34,995 nt of DNA, taken from positions 45,942 through 80,936 of the forward strand of contig NZ_BMHY01000020.1 of NCBI RefSeq assembly GCF_014641555.1. Reading direction: 5' to 3'. A model generated the notes under the pieces. That model had not been told where the DNA came from. It made no database searches and saw only the letters and a program-made list of their open reading frames with translations. Positions 8,512 through 15,785 of this stretch are shown piece by piece. Each line of letters begins with the position of its first letter. The stretch's first letter is position 1. The stretch comes from Paenibacillus radicis (ex Gao et al. 2016) (GTDB taxonomy: Bacteria > Bacillota > Bacilli > Paenibacillales > Paenibacillaceae). The position numbers were made by a program, and so were the translations under genes.

Positions 8512-9066
8512 CTACCCGTGCAGCTCCTCATCCGCAGAGGTAGTCCCAAGGCATAATTCCACGAACGAATCTGCAATCTGTATACAATCCTCATAACCGA
8601 GATTGCCGGAAGACGCCACCAGAATCGGATATTCCCCGTCATCCCGATCACTACGCATATCCCAAACATAGTGATTGCCGCACCCGTCCATGGCGAATGG
8701 CACCGCGTCCGGCATATATTCCGGGAATTCATACGCGAGCATCATGGATCGTAGCTCCTCTGCGCTGAAGAATTGAAAGTGGCGGTCGCCATTCCCAAAC
8801 TCTCCGCCATTGGAATAGCGAAGAAATTCAAGATAGCTGGCAGGCAGCGCCTTCTGTGGAATCGACCATAACGATGGATCAAATGGCGTGTACCTTCCAT
8901 ACAGCGGATCGTTAACAGGAAAAGGATTGCGCTGCCGGCTGACGATTTCCTGTATCTCCAAGTCGTTCATCGGCTTATGCCAGCTATTCTGGAATTGCTC
9001 CAGCTCAGCGTTCTCCAGACCCGGAAGCATTTCATATTTTTTATCAAATAAAGTGTCCCAATTCAT
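8512..9066 (-). CDS. SMI1/KNR4 (SUKH) family protein
   Basis: A 184-residue soluble protein read leftward, with AGGAGC upstream of the ATG at 9066. The SUKH-1 pattern is clear: an N-terminal region leading to IPQKALPASYLEFLRYSNGG, followed by a strand-rich region (HFQFFSAEELRSM, VPFAMDGCGNHYVWDMR) and a terminal helix with YEDCIQIADSFVEL. SUKH proteins are known as immunity proteins against contact-dependent polymorphic toxins, mainly nucleases and deaminases, though many bacterial copies are unlinked to a toxin. No toxin is adjacent here, so this may be an orphan immunity gene or serve another binding role. It is convergent with the DUF3267 gene and divergent from the FGE-like gene at 9171. 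Confidence 0.85.
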   Translation of the reverse strand: MNWDTLFDKKYEMLPGLENAELEQFQNSWHKPMNDLEIQEIVSRQRNPFPVNDPLYGRYTPFDPSLWSIPQKALPASYLEFLRYSNGGEFGNGDRHFQFFSAEELRSMMLAYEFPEYMPDAVPFAMDGCGNHYVWDMRSDRDDGEYPILVASSGNLGYEDCIQIADSFVELCLGTTSADEELHG

Positions 9067-9170
9067 AAGTAATTGCTCCTATTCTTGTCGGCTATTAATA
9101 TACGTTAAGATTAATAGAAGCGAGACGTTATTGCAAAACAATTGGTTCACCGGAAAGGAAGGGGATTCAG

Positions 9171-10148
9171 ATGATCGGAATGAAACGTCACACATGGAGT
9201 GAATTGACCAGTGAAGAGAAGGAAGCCGCAATGCACGGGCTTATTAGAGAGCTGCCCAATGGCTTTGTGTACCAAGGGCTCAACACCTTTCAGCGTTATG
9301 GAGTCACCAATGAAACGGGGATTTTCACATATAAAGAATCAGAATTTGTCTTTGTACCTGGCGATCAGGTCACTTTGGGTTGGGAAAGCTGGGAACATGG
9401 CATGGATGATGCCACCCGGGAAGACCTGCTCGAATCAATTAGCGAGTATGATGTCGAGGATACAGACCAATTTCTTCGCGACCAGATGTCACCGGTAAGA
9501 CAAGCCGCTATTGGAGCTATGCTCGTGGAGCGAGCCGCTCGTTCAGTCGGCTGGCAGCAGGTTCCGCTGCAGGACCTGCCATTGCTTGGCGACCTGGAGG
9601 TAGAGGAAGAGCTGGCGAAATTCCGTACTACTACTTATAGCGAATATGAGCGCTCTCAGCATTTTCGTCTCGTTCGGCAAGATGAGGAAATTATTCTTTA
9701 TTTGTTCAACGAAGATCTGACCAGTGAGCAAGTAATAGCCAACATACATCATGAAGGATTTGGCATCCTTACGGAAGAGGAATGGGAATATAGCTATGGC
9801 GGCGGCTGCCGGACTTTGTTTCCGTGGGGTGACAGCTTCCATTATAATATGAAGTTTAAACACTTTGAGGAGTTAGTTGAGGAAGACGGCTCCAGAGAAT
9901 ACGATCTGTGCCTGCCGAATGCCTTTGGCTTACTATTTTCCGGAGATCCTTATCAGTATGAATGGACGACTCGTGAAGGGCAGCTTATGCCTAAAGGGGG
10001 AGACGGGGGCAATTTGATCTGCGGCGGATCGGGAATTCTGGTCGGTTATTTGCCAGTGGCCGCCTATTATCGTGACCCTTACAGTCAGGAGCTGGAGTGG
10101 GAAGACGTGGTTGGGGATTTGCGCTATAGAAGAATTGTTCGGTTATAG
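9171..10148 (+). CDS. Degenerate formylglycine-generating-enzyme-like (SUMF1-type) protein
   Basis: A 325-residue soluble protein; the ATG at 9171 follows GGAAAGGAAGGGG. Several FGE-sulfatase-fold landmarks occur in the right order: FVFVPGDQVTLG (60-70, compare the usual VxIPGGxFxMG opening), LTEEEWEYSYGGG (200-212), LFPWGD (216-221), LPNAFGLLFSG (248-258), YEWT (263-266), ICGGSG (283-288) and a terminal LRYRRIVR like the family's GFRVVR. The catalytic Cys pair of true formylglycine-generating enzymes (RSxCxR-type segment) is not present; Cys213, Cys247 and Cys284 lie elsewhere. A helical insertion fills about 80-165. It is probably a non-catalytic C-type-lectin-fold protein or an enzyme of altered chemistry. 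Its stop region carries a perfect PurBox match. Confidence 0.55.
   Translation: MIGMKRHTWSELTSEEKEAAMHGLIRELPNGFVYQGLNTFQRYGVTNETGIFTYKESEFVFVPGDQVTLGWESWEHGMDDATREDLLESISEYDVEDTDQFLRDQMSPVRQAAIGAMLVERAARSVGWQQVPLQDLPLLGDLEVEEELAKFRTTTYSEYERSQHFRLVRQDEEIILYLFNEDLTSEQVIANIHHEGFGILTEEEWEYSYGGGCRTLFPWGDSFHYNMKFKHFEELVEEDGSREYDLCLPNAFGLLFSGDPYQYEWTTREGQLMPKGGDGGNLICGGSGILVGYLPVAAYYRDPYSQELEWEDVVGDLRYRRIVRL
10134..10146 (-). promoter_or_regulatory. PurBox-like site (reverse orientation)
   Basis: ATTGTTCGGTTAT is the exact reverse complement of the Bacillus PurR consensus AWWWCCGAACWWT. It overlaps the last codons of the gene at 9171-10148, so it could be chance. A second perfect match in the opposite orientation lies 122 bp downstream. 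Confidence 0.35.
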
Positions 10149-10268
10149 CATGATAATCCGATCGTTTTTATAATAATTCTTGATACTCTGAATGTGTAAC
10201 CTTACATCCTTCGTTAATTAAGTCGTTTCTGGGCGAAAAAAATGATTTTTTTTGCTTTTTTTCATCTG

Positions 10269-10281
10269 AAAACCGAACTAT
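10269..10281 (+). promoter_or_regulatory. PurBox (predicted PurR site)
   Basis: AAAACCGAACTAT matches all 13 positions of the PurBox consensus AWWWCCGAACWWT known from Bacillus subtilis PurR. It lies four bases before a -35-like element and about 80 bp before the gene at 10363. PurR normally uses two facing boxes 16-18 bp apart; no good partner box was found at that spacing. The purine-salvage operon starts about 700 bp downstream. Confidence 0.5.
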
Positions 10282-10284
10282 CTC

Positions 10285-10313
10285 TTGATTTATTAGAAAT
10301 TCTTATGTACGAT
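10285..10313 (+). promoter_or_regulatory. Possible sigma-A promoter for the MpsC-like gene
   Basis: TTGATT at 10285-10290 and TACGAT at 10308-10313 are separated by 17 bp; each matches 4/6 of the sigma-A consensus. The promoter lies immediately after the PurBox, as expected for a PurR-controlled gene. Confidence 0.35.
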
Positions 10314-10362
10314 ATGAATACTAGTTTTATTAATGTTTTATTTTATTTCAGAAGGTGATCTC

Positions 10363-10710
10363 ATGCCCCTGATCGACTCTAACGAGAACAGGAAGAAGCT
10401 CAGTCACATTTACAATGAGGTTGCCAAAGAGCTATTCGGGTTTGGCACGACGATGCTGAAGGTGTCCATGAATCATCAGATGATAACGATCCAAGCCAAG
10501 CATCGCAGGTCGCCGCGTTCCTCTGCGTTAGAGGGAGAGGTTCCATCCTTGAAGCATGAGGTGGATTACCATATGTCCTCCATCTACAAGAAGAAAGTTC
10601 GCGAGAGGCTGGAGCAGGAGCTGGGACTGGACATTGAGGCGGTTTTAAGGGACTATGATCCTACGACTCAATGGGCAATAACGAATGTCATACTGGTTGA
10701 AACCGAATAG
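10363..10710 (+). CDS. MpsC/DUF2294 domain protein
   Basis: The start at 10363 is set by GAAGGTGAT at 10351-10358; the upstream ATG at 10333 has no ribosome binding site. The product is 115 residues, soluble and without signal. It fits DUF2294 (named MpsC in Pfam): an N-terminal helix LSHIYNEVAKELFGFGTTML, a strand KVSMNHQMITIQA, a helical segment ending YKKKVRERLEQELG, and a last strand WAITNVILVE. Some members sit beside Na+-translocating or inorganic-carbon uptake proteins (MpsA/MpsB), but none is adjacent here, so the role is unclear. A PurBox and a possible promoter lie upstream. A hairpin terminator at 10792-10843 probably separates it from the next operon. Confidence 0.65.
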   Translation: MPLIDSNENRKKLSHIYNEVAKELFGFGTTMLKVSMNHQMITIQAKHRRSPRSSALEGEVPSLKHEVDYHMSSIYKKKVRERLEQELGLDIEAVLRDYDPTTQWAITNVILVETE

Positions 10711-10776
10711 GTCATCGGAGTTTCTCTTTTGATTTATCTTAAGAGAGAACCGAATAGGTTAGACGGATGTCTCTTT
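10701..10776 (+). repeat. Two imperfect direct repeats 47 bp apart
   Basis: AACCGAATAG occurs at 10701-10710 (across the stop codon of the MpsC-like gene) and again at 10748-10757. Each copy is followed by a similar CGGA-x-GTYTCTYTTT tract. Each core resembles a degraded PurBox (CCGAAT instead of CCGAAC, about 9/13 matches). Confidence 0.6.
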
Positions 10777-10791
10777 ATGTTGTTTACAACG

Positions 10792-10843
10792 AAAAGTGCT
10801 CTTGTTTAGAAGATTTCTTTCTATTACAAGTGTGCTTTTTTTT
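10792..10843 (+). terminator. Intrinsic terminator between the MpsC-like gene and the ABC/purine operon
   Basis: AAAAGTGCTCTTGT at 10792-10805 pairs with ACAAGTGTGCTTTT at 10826-10839 (13 of 14 positions including two G-U pairs), and further T follow. It lies about 120 nt before the next start codon, so it could also act as an attenuator in a leader RNA, but I see no known riboswitch fold. Confidence 0.65.
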
Positions 10844-10964
10844 ATGGAATTTTTTTGCGAAAGTGTATAGTTTAGAGGCCCGCACCAATAATAAGCAGGC
10901 TAGTTCATTAGGGTTTAAAGATTGACCATCATAGAGCATGACCATTAGGGGAGGAAGAAAACGG

Positions 10965-12041
10965 ATGAGACACAAATGGGTAAAGGGCTTGGCAGTATTA
11001 ACAATAGCAGGACTGATAGCTACGGGATGCAGTAGTAAAAGCAATGAACCAAACGGTGCGGGAAATACACCGGCAAAAGGTGATCCGACAAAGCTGGTTA
11101 TCTCGACTTGGGGTTTTTCGGCTGACTTCTTTAATAAGGAAGTGTATGCGCCATTCGAAAAGGAGCACAACGTTAAAATCGTTGTCGAGGATGGGAACAA
11201 CGCCGATCGTCTCAATAAAGTGAAAACAGGCGGCTCTTCCGTCGATTTGATCTATCTTTCCGATTATTATGCACAGCAAGGAATTGAAGCAGGCCTGTTC
11301 GAGAAAATCGACCGCAGCCGCATTCCGAACTTGAACGATATTTATGATGTAGCCAAAGCTCCGCTGGGCGAGGATTACGGTCCTGCTTATACGATTGGAC
11401 AATTGGGAATTGCTTATAACTCCAAAGAAGTAGGCAAAGAGTTGACTTCATGGAAGGATCTGTGGAGCCCTGAACTGGCAGGCAAGATTACATTGCCTAA
11501 TATTACGTCAACTTCTGGCCCGATGATTCTCGATGCAGCTTCGATCGCAGCTGGTAATGCTACTTTTAATGAAGATCAGGCGATGGCTAAGCTGAAAGAG
11601 CTGAACCCGTCGGTCGTGAAATACTACAGCAAAACTTCGGAATTCGTGAACATGTACTCCCAAGGGGAGATTGTTGCTGGCCCGATCATGGAAATGTATG
11701 TGAAGGACTTGAAGGAAGCTGTGCCTGATACGAAATTCTTGGCGCCAAAAGAAGGCGGCTATGCGATTATGAATACGGTCAATATCGTAAAAGGCAGCAA
11801 GAACAAAGAACTGGCGGAAGACTTCATCAACTGGCACCTGAGCAAAGAGATTCAAGAGAAGTCTGCTAAGGCTAAGATCGATTCCCCAGTTAATACAACA
11901 TTGAATTTGACAGCTGAAGAAGCTGAAGGCATTACGTATGGTGCGGAAACGATTAATAAGCTGCACATGCTGGATATGAAGAACGTAAACGCAAACTTGA
12001 AAAACTGGATCGATCGGTTCAGCCGTGAAGTTACGCAATAA
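10965..12041 (+). CDS. ABC transporter substrate-binding lipoprotein, spermidine/putrescine (PotD) type
   Basis: The start at 10965 follows GGGGAGGA and begins a lipoprotein signal with lipobox IATGC (Cys22). The 358-residue product has the PotD/extracellular solute-binding layout: STWGFSADFFNKEVYAPFEKEH at the N-terminus, then DLIYLSDYYAQQGIEAGLF, IAYNSKEV-x-SWKDLWSPELAGKI, GGYAIMNTVNIVKGSKNKELAEDFINW and a terminal helix. This family binds polyamines in known cases, but operon partners here are a nucleoside hydrolase and adenine deaminase, so the ligand may be a purine nucleoside, adenine or a related amine. It heads the operon and is followed by a stable hairpin that could raise its transcript level over the downstream genes. 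Confidence 0.85.
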   Translation: MRHKWVKGLAVLTIAGLIATGCSSKSNEPNGAGNTPAKGDPTKLVISTWGFSADFFNKEVYAPFEKEHNVKIVVEDGNNADRLNKVKTGGSSVDLIYLSDYYAQQGIEAGLFEKIDRSRIPNLNDIYDVAKAPLGEDYGPAYTIGQLGIAYNSKEVGKELTSWKDLWSPELAGKITLPNITSTSGPMILDAASIAAGNATFNEDQAMAKLKELNPSVVKYYSKTSEFVNMYSQGEIVAGPIMEMYVKDLKEAVPDTKFLAPKEGGYAIMNTVNIVKGSKNKELAEDFINWHLSKEIQEKSAKAKIDSPVNTTLNLTAEEAEGITYGAETINKLHMLDMKNVNANLKNWIDRFSREVTQ

Positions 12042-12055
12042 GAGGAAGCAATAGG

Positions 12056-12083
12056 GAGACAAGAGTATTCATACTCTTGTCTC
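12056..12083 (+). promoter_or_regulatory. Intercistronic hairpin after the binding-protein gene
   Basis: GAGACAAGAGTA and TACTCTTGTCTC form a perfect 12-bp stem with a 4-nt loop between the binding-protein stop codon and the nucleoside hydrolase start. No T-run follows, so it is probably an mRNA-stabilising or processing structure rather than a full terminator. Confidence 0.6.
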
Positions 12084-12108
12084 GTTTCCTGAATGGGAGG
12101 GGAACGAG

Positions 12109-13047
12109 ATGAACAAGAAGGTTATTCTTGATGTAGATACTGGGGTGGATGATGCATTAGGCATTCTGCTGGCTGTTCAGAGCGGCAAGCTGGATATTCT
12201 CGGAATCACAACGGTGAACGGCAATGTTTCTTTGGAACAAGCCACGGTCAATACATGCAAAGTTCTGCAGCTGGCCGGAGCAGAGCATATTCCAGTCATT
12301 CAGGGTGCGGACAAACCAATTCTTCGCAGCAGTTATTTCGAGCATCGGGTGCATGGGAAGGATGGACTCGGCGGGGCACTAAGCGACATGTCTGTTCATA
12401 AGCAAGCGGAGGAAGGCCATGCGGTTGATTTCATCATCGACCAGGTTCGCAAGCATCCGGGTGAGGTTACGCTGGTCATGACGGCTCCGTTAACCAATCT
12501 GGCTCTTGCCGTTATGAAATATCCCGAACTGGTTCAGCAAGTGAAAGAGGTTGTTGTAATGGGCGGGGTTGTTCAAGGCTTCGGCAATGTAACGCCAACG
12601 GCTGAGTACAACATATATGTAGATCCGGAAGCGGCCAAGCTCGTATTCAAAGCCGGATTCTCTTCACTAACGCTCGTCAGTCTGGATGTCACCCGCAAGG
12701 CGCTGCTTACGGAAGCGCATATCGATTCCATGGGCGATTCACCGCTGGCGAATTACGTAAGAGAGAGCACCGCAGATTACATGCAGCGTTATCAAGAGCG
12801 TAACGGGGTTCGGGCATGTGCGATGCATGACCCGCTTGCAGTTGCCGTAGCACTGAATCCGGAACTGGTCGTCACCAAGCATCATTTTGTAGATGTAGAA
12901 ACCCGCAGCGAGCTGTGCGATGGCCAAACCGTATGTGATTTTCAAAACCGGTTATTGCAACAGCCGAACGTTCATGTGTGCCTGAATGTGGCGGCAGAGG
13001 AATTCCTCGAACTTTTCATCCGCACATTGCGCGGCGAGCGAAATTAA
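12109..13047 (+). CDS. Inosine-uridine preferring nucleoside hydrolase family protein
   Basis: A 312-residue cytoplasmic enzyme that hydrolyses the N-glycosidic bond of ribonucleosides to base and ribose. The calcium-binding signature DVDTGVDDA is at residues 8-16 (D8, D10, D14, D15). Other family landmarks are LGITTVNGNVSLEQA, TLVMTAPLTNLALA (supplying the metal-contacting Thr), VVMGGVVQGFGNVTPTAEYNI and the C-terminal AMHDPLAVA with the last metal Asp. GGGAGGGGAACGAG precedes the ATG at 12109. Placement between the transporter's binding protein and its permeases suggests the imported solute is a nucleoside, cleaved here before adenine deaminase acts on the base. Purine against pyrimidine preference cannot be told from sequence by eye. 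Confidence 0.93.
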   Translation: MNKKVILDVDTGVDDALGILLAVQSGKLDILGITTVNGNVSLEQATVNTCKVLQLAGAEHIPVIQGADKPILRSSYFEHRVHGKDGLGGALSDMSVHKQAEEGHAVDFIIDQVRKHPGEVTLVMTAPLTNLALAVMKYPELVQQVKEVVVMGGVVQGFGNVTPTAEYNIYVDPEAAKLVFKAGFSSLTLVSLDVTRKALLTEAHIDSMGDSPLANYVRESTADYMQRYQERNGVRACAMHDPLAVAVALNPELVVTKHHFVDVETRSELCDGQTVCDFQNRLLQQPNVHVCLNVAAEEFLELFIRTLRGERN

Positions 13048-13065
13048 GAACAGGAGAACCGTGAC

Positions 13066-13887
13066 ATGAAGAAATCATATTTGACTTTATTGCTTCTGCC
13101 AGGACTGGTGTTCTTGGCTGCCTTCATGGTGATACCGATACTCCTGACGGTAGGCTCGACCTTTTATCATGAGGGCCGGTTCACAGTTGAAGGTTATCTT
13201 TACTTTTTCAAAGACCCTTACTTTCTGAAAATCCTATGGACAACCTTGCGCGTCAGCTTGGTGACCACTGCAATATGCATGCTGCTCGGATTTCCAACAG
13301 CGTACTTTATTTCTCAGCAAAGTCCTAGAAAAAAGGCGCTATTGCTCGCACTTGCGATCTTCCCGCTGCTAACCAGCTCGGTCGTTCGGTCGTTCAGCTG
13401 GACGATTATTTTAGGGAAAAAGGGTTTGCTGAACAACATGCTCCTGTCCGTTGGTCTTATTCAGGAGCCGCTTAACATTTTATATACACCGACAGCGATG
13501 ATGATCGGCCTCATTCATTTGTTTTTGCCGCTGATTATTATTACATTGGTTGGTGTTATGGAAAATATCGATACAGACTTGGTCAAAGCGGCGGAAAGCT
13601 TGGGGGCCAACCGATTCGCAGCATTCTGCAGGGTTGTTATTCCGCTCAGCGTGCCAGGGCTCATTATTGGCGGTATTCTCGTATTCGTGGGCAGCCTTAC
13701 GGCCTATACGACTCCGGCATTGCTGGGTGGCAAGCAGCAGGTCATTTCAACGTTTCTGTATCAGAATGCCATTACGCTGAATGACTGGTACTTGGCTTCT
13801 GTCGTTGCCACGATCATGATGGTGATCACGTTTGTAATCATTATGATCATGAACATGTTGGCTAATAAATTAAATCCGAAGGGGTAG
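13066..13887 (+). CDS. ABC transporter permease, PotB type
   Basis: A 273-residue inner-membrane permease with about six transmembrane helices (first at about 9-30). The EAA loop, which docks the ATPase, reads KAAESLGANRFAAFCRVVIP near residue 180, followed by the usual PGLIIGG helix. The ATG at 13066 is 18 bp after the hydrolase stop, with CAGGAGAACC as ribosome binding site. It should form a heterodimer with the PotC-type permease immediately downstream, delivering the solute captured by the lipoprotein at 10965. Confidence 0.9.
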   Translation: MKKSYLTLLLLPGLVFLAAFMVIPILLTVGSTFYHEGRFTVEGYLYFFKDPYFLKILWTTLRVSLVTTAICMLLGFPTAYFISQQSPRKKALLLALAIFPLLTSSVVRSFSWTIILGKKGLLNNMLLSVGLIQEPLNILYTPTAMMIGLIHLFLPLIIITLVGVMENIDTDLVKAAESLGANRFAAFCRVVIPLSVPGLIIGGILVFVGSLTAYTTPALLGGKQQVISTFLYQNAITLNDWYLASVVATIMMVITFVIIMIMNMLANKLNPKG

Positions 13888-13892
13888 AAGAC

Positions 13893-14681
13893 ATGCGGCA
13901 AAAAAACCGTGGACTCGGCCTGTTCACATTTTTCATTTATTTGTTTTTGCTTGGGCCGCTGGTGATTATTGCTTTCGCGTCGTTTGAGCCGGGAAGTGCA
14001 ATGAAATTTCCGCCCCAAGGTTTTTCTTTAAAGTGGTACCAGAATATTTTCGAAGTGTCGATGTTTAAAACGTCTTTCATCACTTCCATTCTCGTGTCAC
14101 TGGCAGGTAACTTGCTGGCGCTGCTGCTGGGGCTCCCGGCCGCTTATGCCTTAAGCCGGTTTCAATTCCGCGGCAAGGCTGCATTGAACGCGATCTTTAT
14201 CTCGCCGGTACTTATACCGGGAATCGTACTCGGCTTTACGATGCTGAAGTATGTAATCATCACCTATAATCTCCCGGTCTATAGCGCGCTGCTGATTGGA
14301 CATACCGTCATCATGCTGCCTTTCATAATTCGGGTTATCGCTTCCAGCTTGGCTAACTTCGACTTTGCAGTGGAGGAGGCTTCGTTAAGCCTCGGCGCAG
14401 GCAGATTGAAGACGTTCTTTACCGTCGTCTTGCCGAATATTAAATCCGGTATTATTGCCGCCGTGCTTATCGCTTTCCTGGAGTCGTTCAACAACGTGGA
14501 CATTTCCGTGTTCATGACCGGCCCGGGCATCAGCACGTTCCCGATTCAGATGCTGCTTTATGTCGAGAACAATTTCGACCCGACAATTGCAGCGATTTCC
14601 GTATTGCTTATGCTGTTTACAGCGGTGCTGATGTTTATTATTGAGCGCCTGATGGGGTTATCTTACTTTACCAAACGATAA
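13893..14681 (+). CDS. ABC transporter permease, PotC type
   Basis: A 262-residue permease with about six membrane helices. The opening LFTFFIYLFLLGPLVIIAFASF and the following F-x-W-YQNIF segment are typical of PotC. The EAA loop is EEASLSLGAGRLKTFFTVVLPNIKSGI (key residues E, A, G, P), with an NNVDISVFM segment after it. The start at 13893 lies 5 bp after the PotB-type stop, with AAGGGG upstream inside that gene, so translation is probably coupled. Confidence 0.9.
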   Translation: MRQKNRGLGLFTFFIYLFLLGPLVIIAFASFEPGSAMKFPPQGFSLKWYQNIFEVSMFKTSFITSILVSLAGNLLALLLGLPAAYALSRFQFRGKAALNAIFISPVLIPGIVLGFTMLKYVIITYNLPVYSALLIGHTVIMLPFIIRVIASSLANFDFAVEEASLSLGAGRLKTFFTVVLPNIKSGIIAAVLIAFLESFNNVDISVFMTGPGISTFPIQMLLYVENNFDPTIAAISVLLMLFTAVLMFIIERLMGLSYFTKR

Positions 14682-14696
14682 TGGAGGCTTGCGTCC

Positions 14697-15758
14697 ATGG
14701 CCATGCTAACTTTAGAAAATATAGCGGTATCCTACGATCAACAATATATTTTGAAAGACTTCAATCTGTCCGTAGAGAAGGGGAGTCTCATCTCACTTCT
14801 CGGTCCAAGCGGCTGCGGCAAAACGACGACACTTCGTCTGATTGCCGGTTTTCTGGATGCCAAAGAGGGTAAGTTTGCTCTGAACGGCAAAGATTACACG
14901 CGTGTTCCCGTCAACAAGCGCAACTTTGGTTTTGTGTTCCAGAGCTATGCCCTATTTCCGCACTTGTCGGTCTATGATAACGTGGCGTTTGGTCTTCGCC
15001 TGCGGAAGGTCAATAAAGCGGATGTCGACCGCCGTGTCCGCAGAATGCTGGACATCGTCAATTTGTCAGGCTTCGAGCAGCGGTTTCCCAAGGAGCTCTC
15101 CGGCGGCCAAAGACAACGTGTCGCTATAGCGCGCGCCCTTGTTATTGAGCCAGACCTGCTGCTGTTTGACGAGCCGCTTAGTAACTTGGATGCCAATCTC
15201 CGTGTCAATATGAGGGTGGAAATCCGCCGGATTCAGCAGGAGCTGGGCATTACGACGGTCTACGTTTCTCACGACCAAGAGGAATGCTTCTCGATTTCGG
15301 ATCAAGTCGCTGTTATGAATAAGGGCATTATTGAGCAGTTGGATAAGCCGTCAACGATCTTCAAATATCCGAAAACCGAATTCGTAGCACGTTTCATCGG
15401 GTTCAACAATTTTATCACCTTCGACAGCAGACAAGAGAATGGCAATGTGATTGAGCTGCAGACGAAAGGCCGTACTTTCCGTGCTCTCCATGGTGAGGGA
15501 CGCGGCGAGCAAAAAGGGTTGAAAGGCGCCATTCGTCCGGATGACCTGAAGCTGGGTACGCAGGAGGAACTGGGTGTAGATTTTAATTTGCTTCCTGGCA
15601 AGGTGAAGGTAAGCACTTATCTCGGACGAAGCTACCAGTATGTGATCGAGACGGAGCTTGGGGAATTTACTGTCAATAAAGAAATGGAACAACCTTATAT
15701 TAGCGGTCAAGAGGTGCTGGTGCACTTTCCGATAGAGAAATTGATCGTAGTGGAATAG
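14697..15758 (+). CDS. ABC transporter ATP-binding protein, PotA type
   Basis: A 353-residue cytoplasmic ATPase. Walker A is GPSGCGKTT (36-44), the Q-loop is at Gln82 (FVFQSYALFPHL), the signature LSGGQRQR is at 134-141, Walker B LLLFDEP is at 154-160 and the switch His lies in YVSHDQEE. The region after about 235 forms the TOBE/OB-type regulatory domain typical of PotA/MalK-like subunits (GAIRPDDLKLG). The start at 14697 gives MAMLTLENI; GGAGG lies upstream. It powers the two permeases encoded directly before it and is followed 27 bp later by adenine deaminase. Confidence 0.92.
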   Translation: MAMLTLENIAVSYDQQYILKDFNLSVEKGSLISLLGPSGCGKTTTLRLIAGFLDAKEGKFALNGKDYTRVPVNKRNFGFVFQSYALFPHLSVYDNVAFGLRLRKVNKADVDRRVRRMLDIVNLSGFEQRFPKELSGGQRQRVAIARALVIEPDLLLFDEPLSNLDANLRVNMRVEIRRIQQELGITTVYVSHDQEECFSISDQVAVMNKGIIEQLDKPSTIFKYPKTEFVARFIGFNNFITFDSRQENGNVIELQTKGRTFRALHGEGRGEQKGLKGAIRPDDLKLGTQEELGVDFNLLPGKVKVSTYLGRSYQYVIETELGEFTVNKEMEQPYISGQEVLVHFPIEKLIVVE

Positions 15759-15785
15759 CTTAGCTTATTTGGAGGTGCAGACAAC

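Noticed and set aside
10711..10964. Possible purine riboswitch before the purine-salvage operon
   Set aside because: The conserved purine aptamer blocks (for example ATATGG and GTTTCTACC) are absent; only a plain terminator hairpin is seen.
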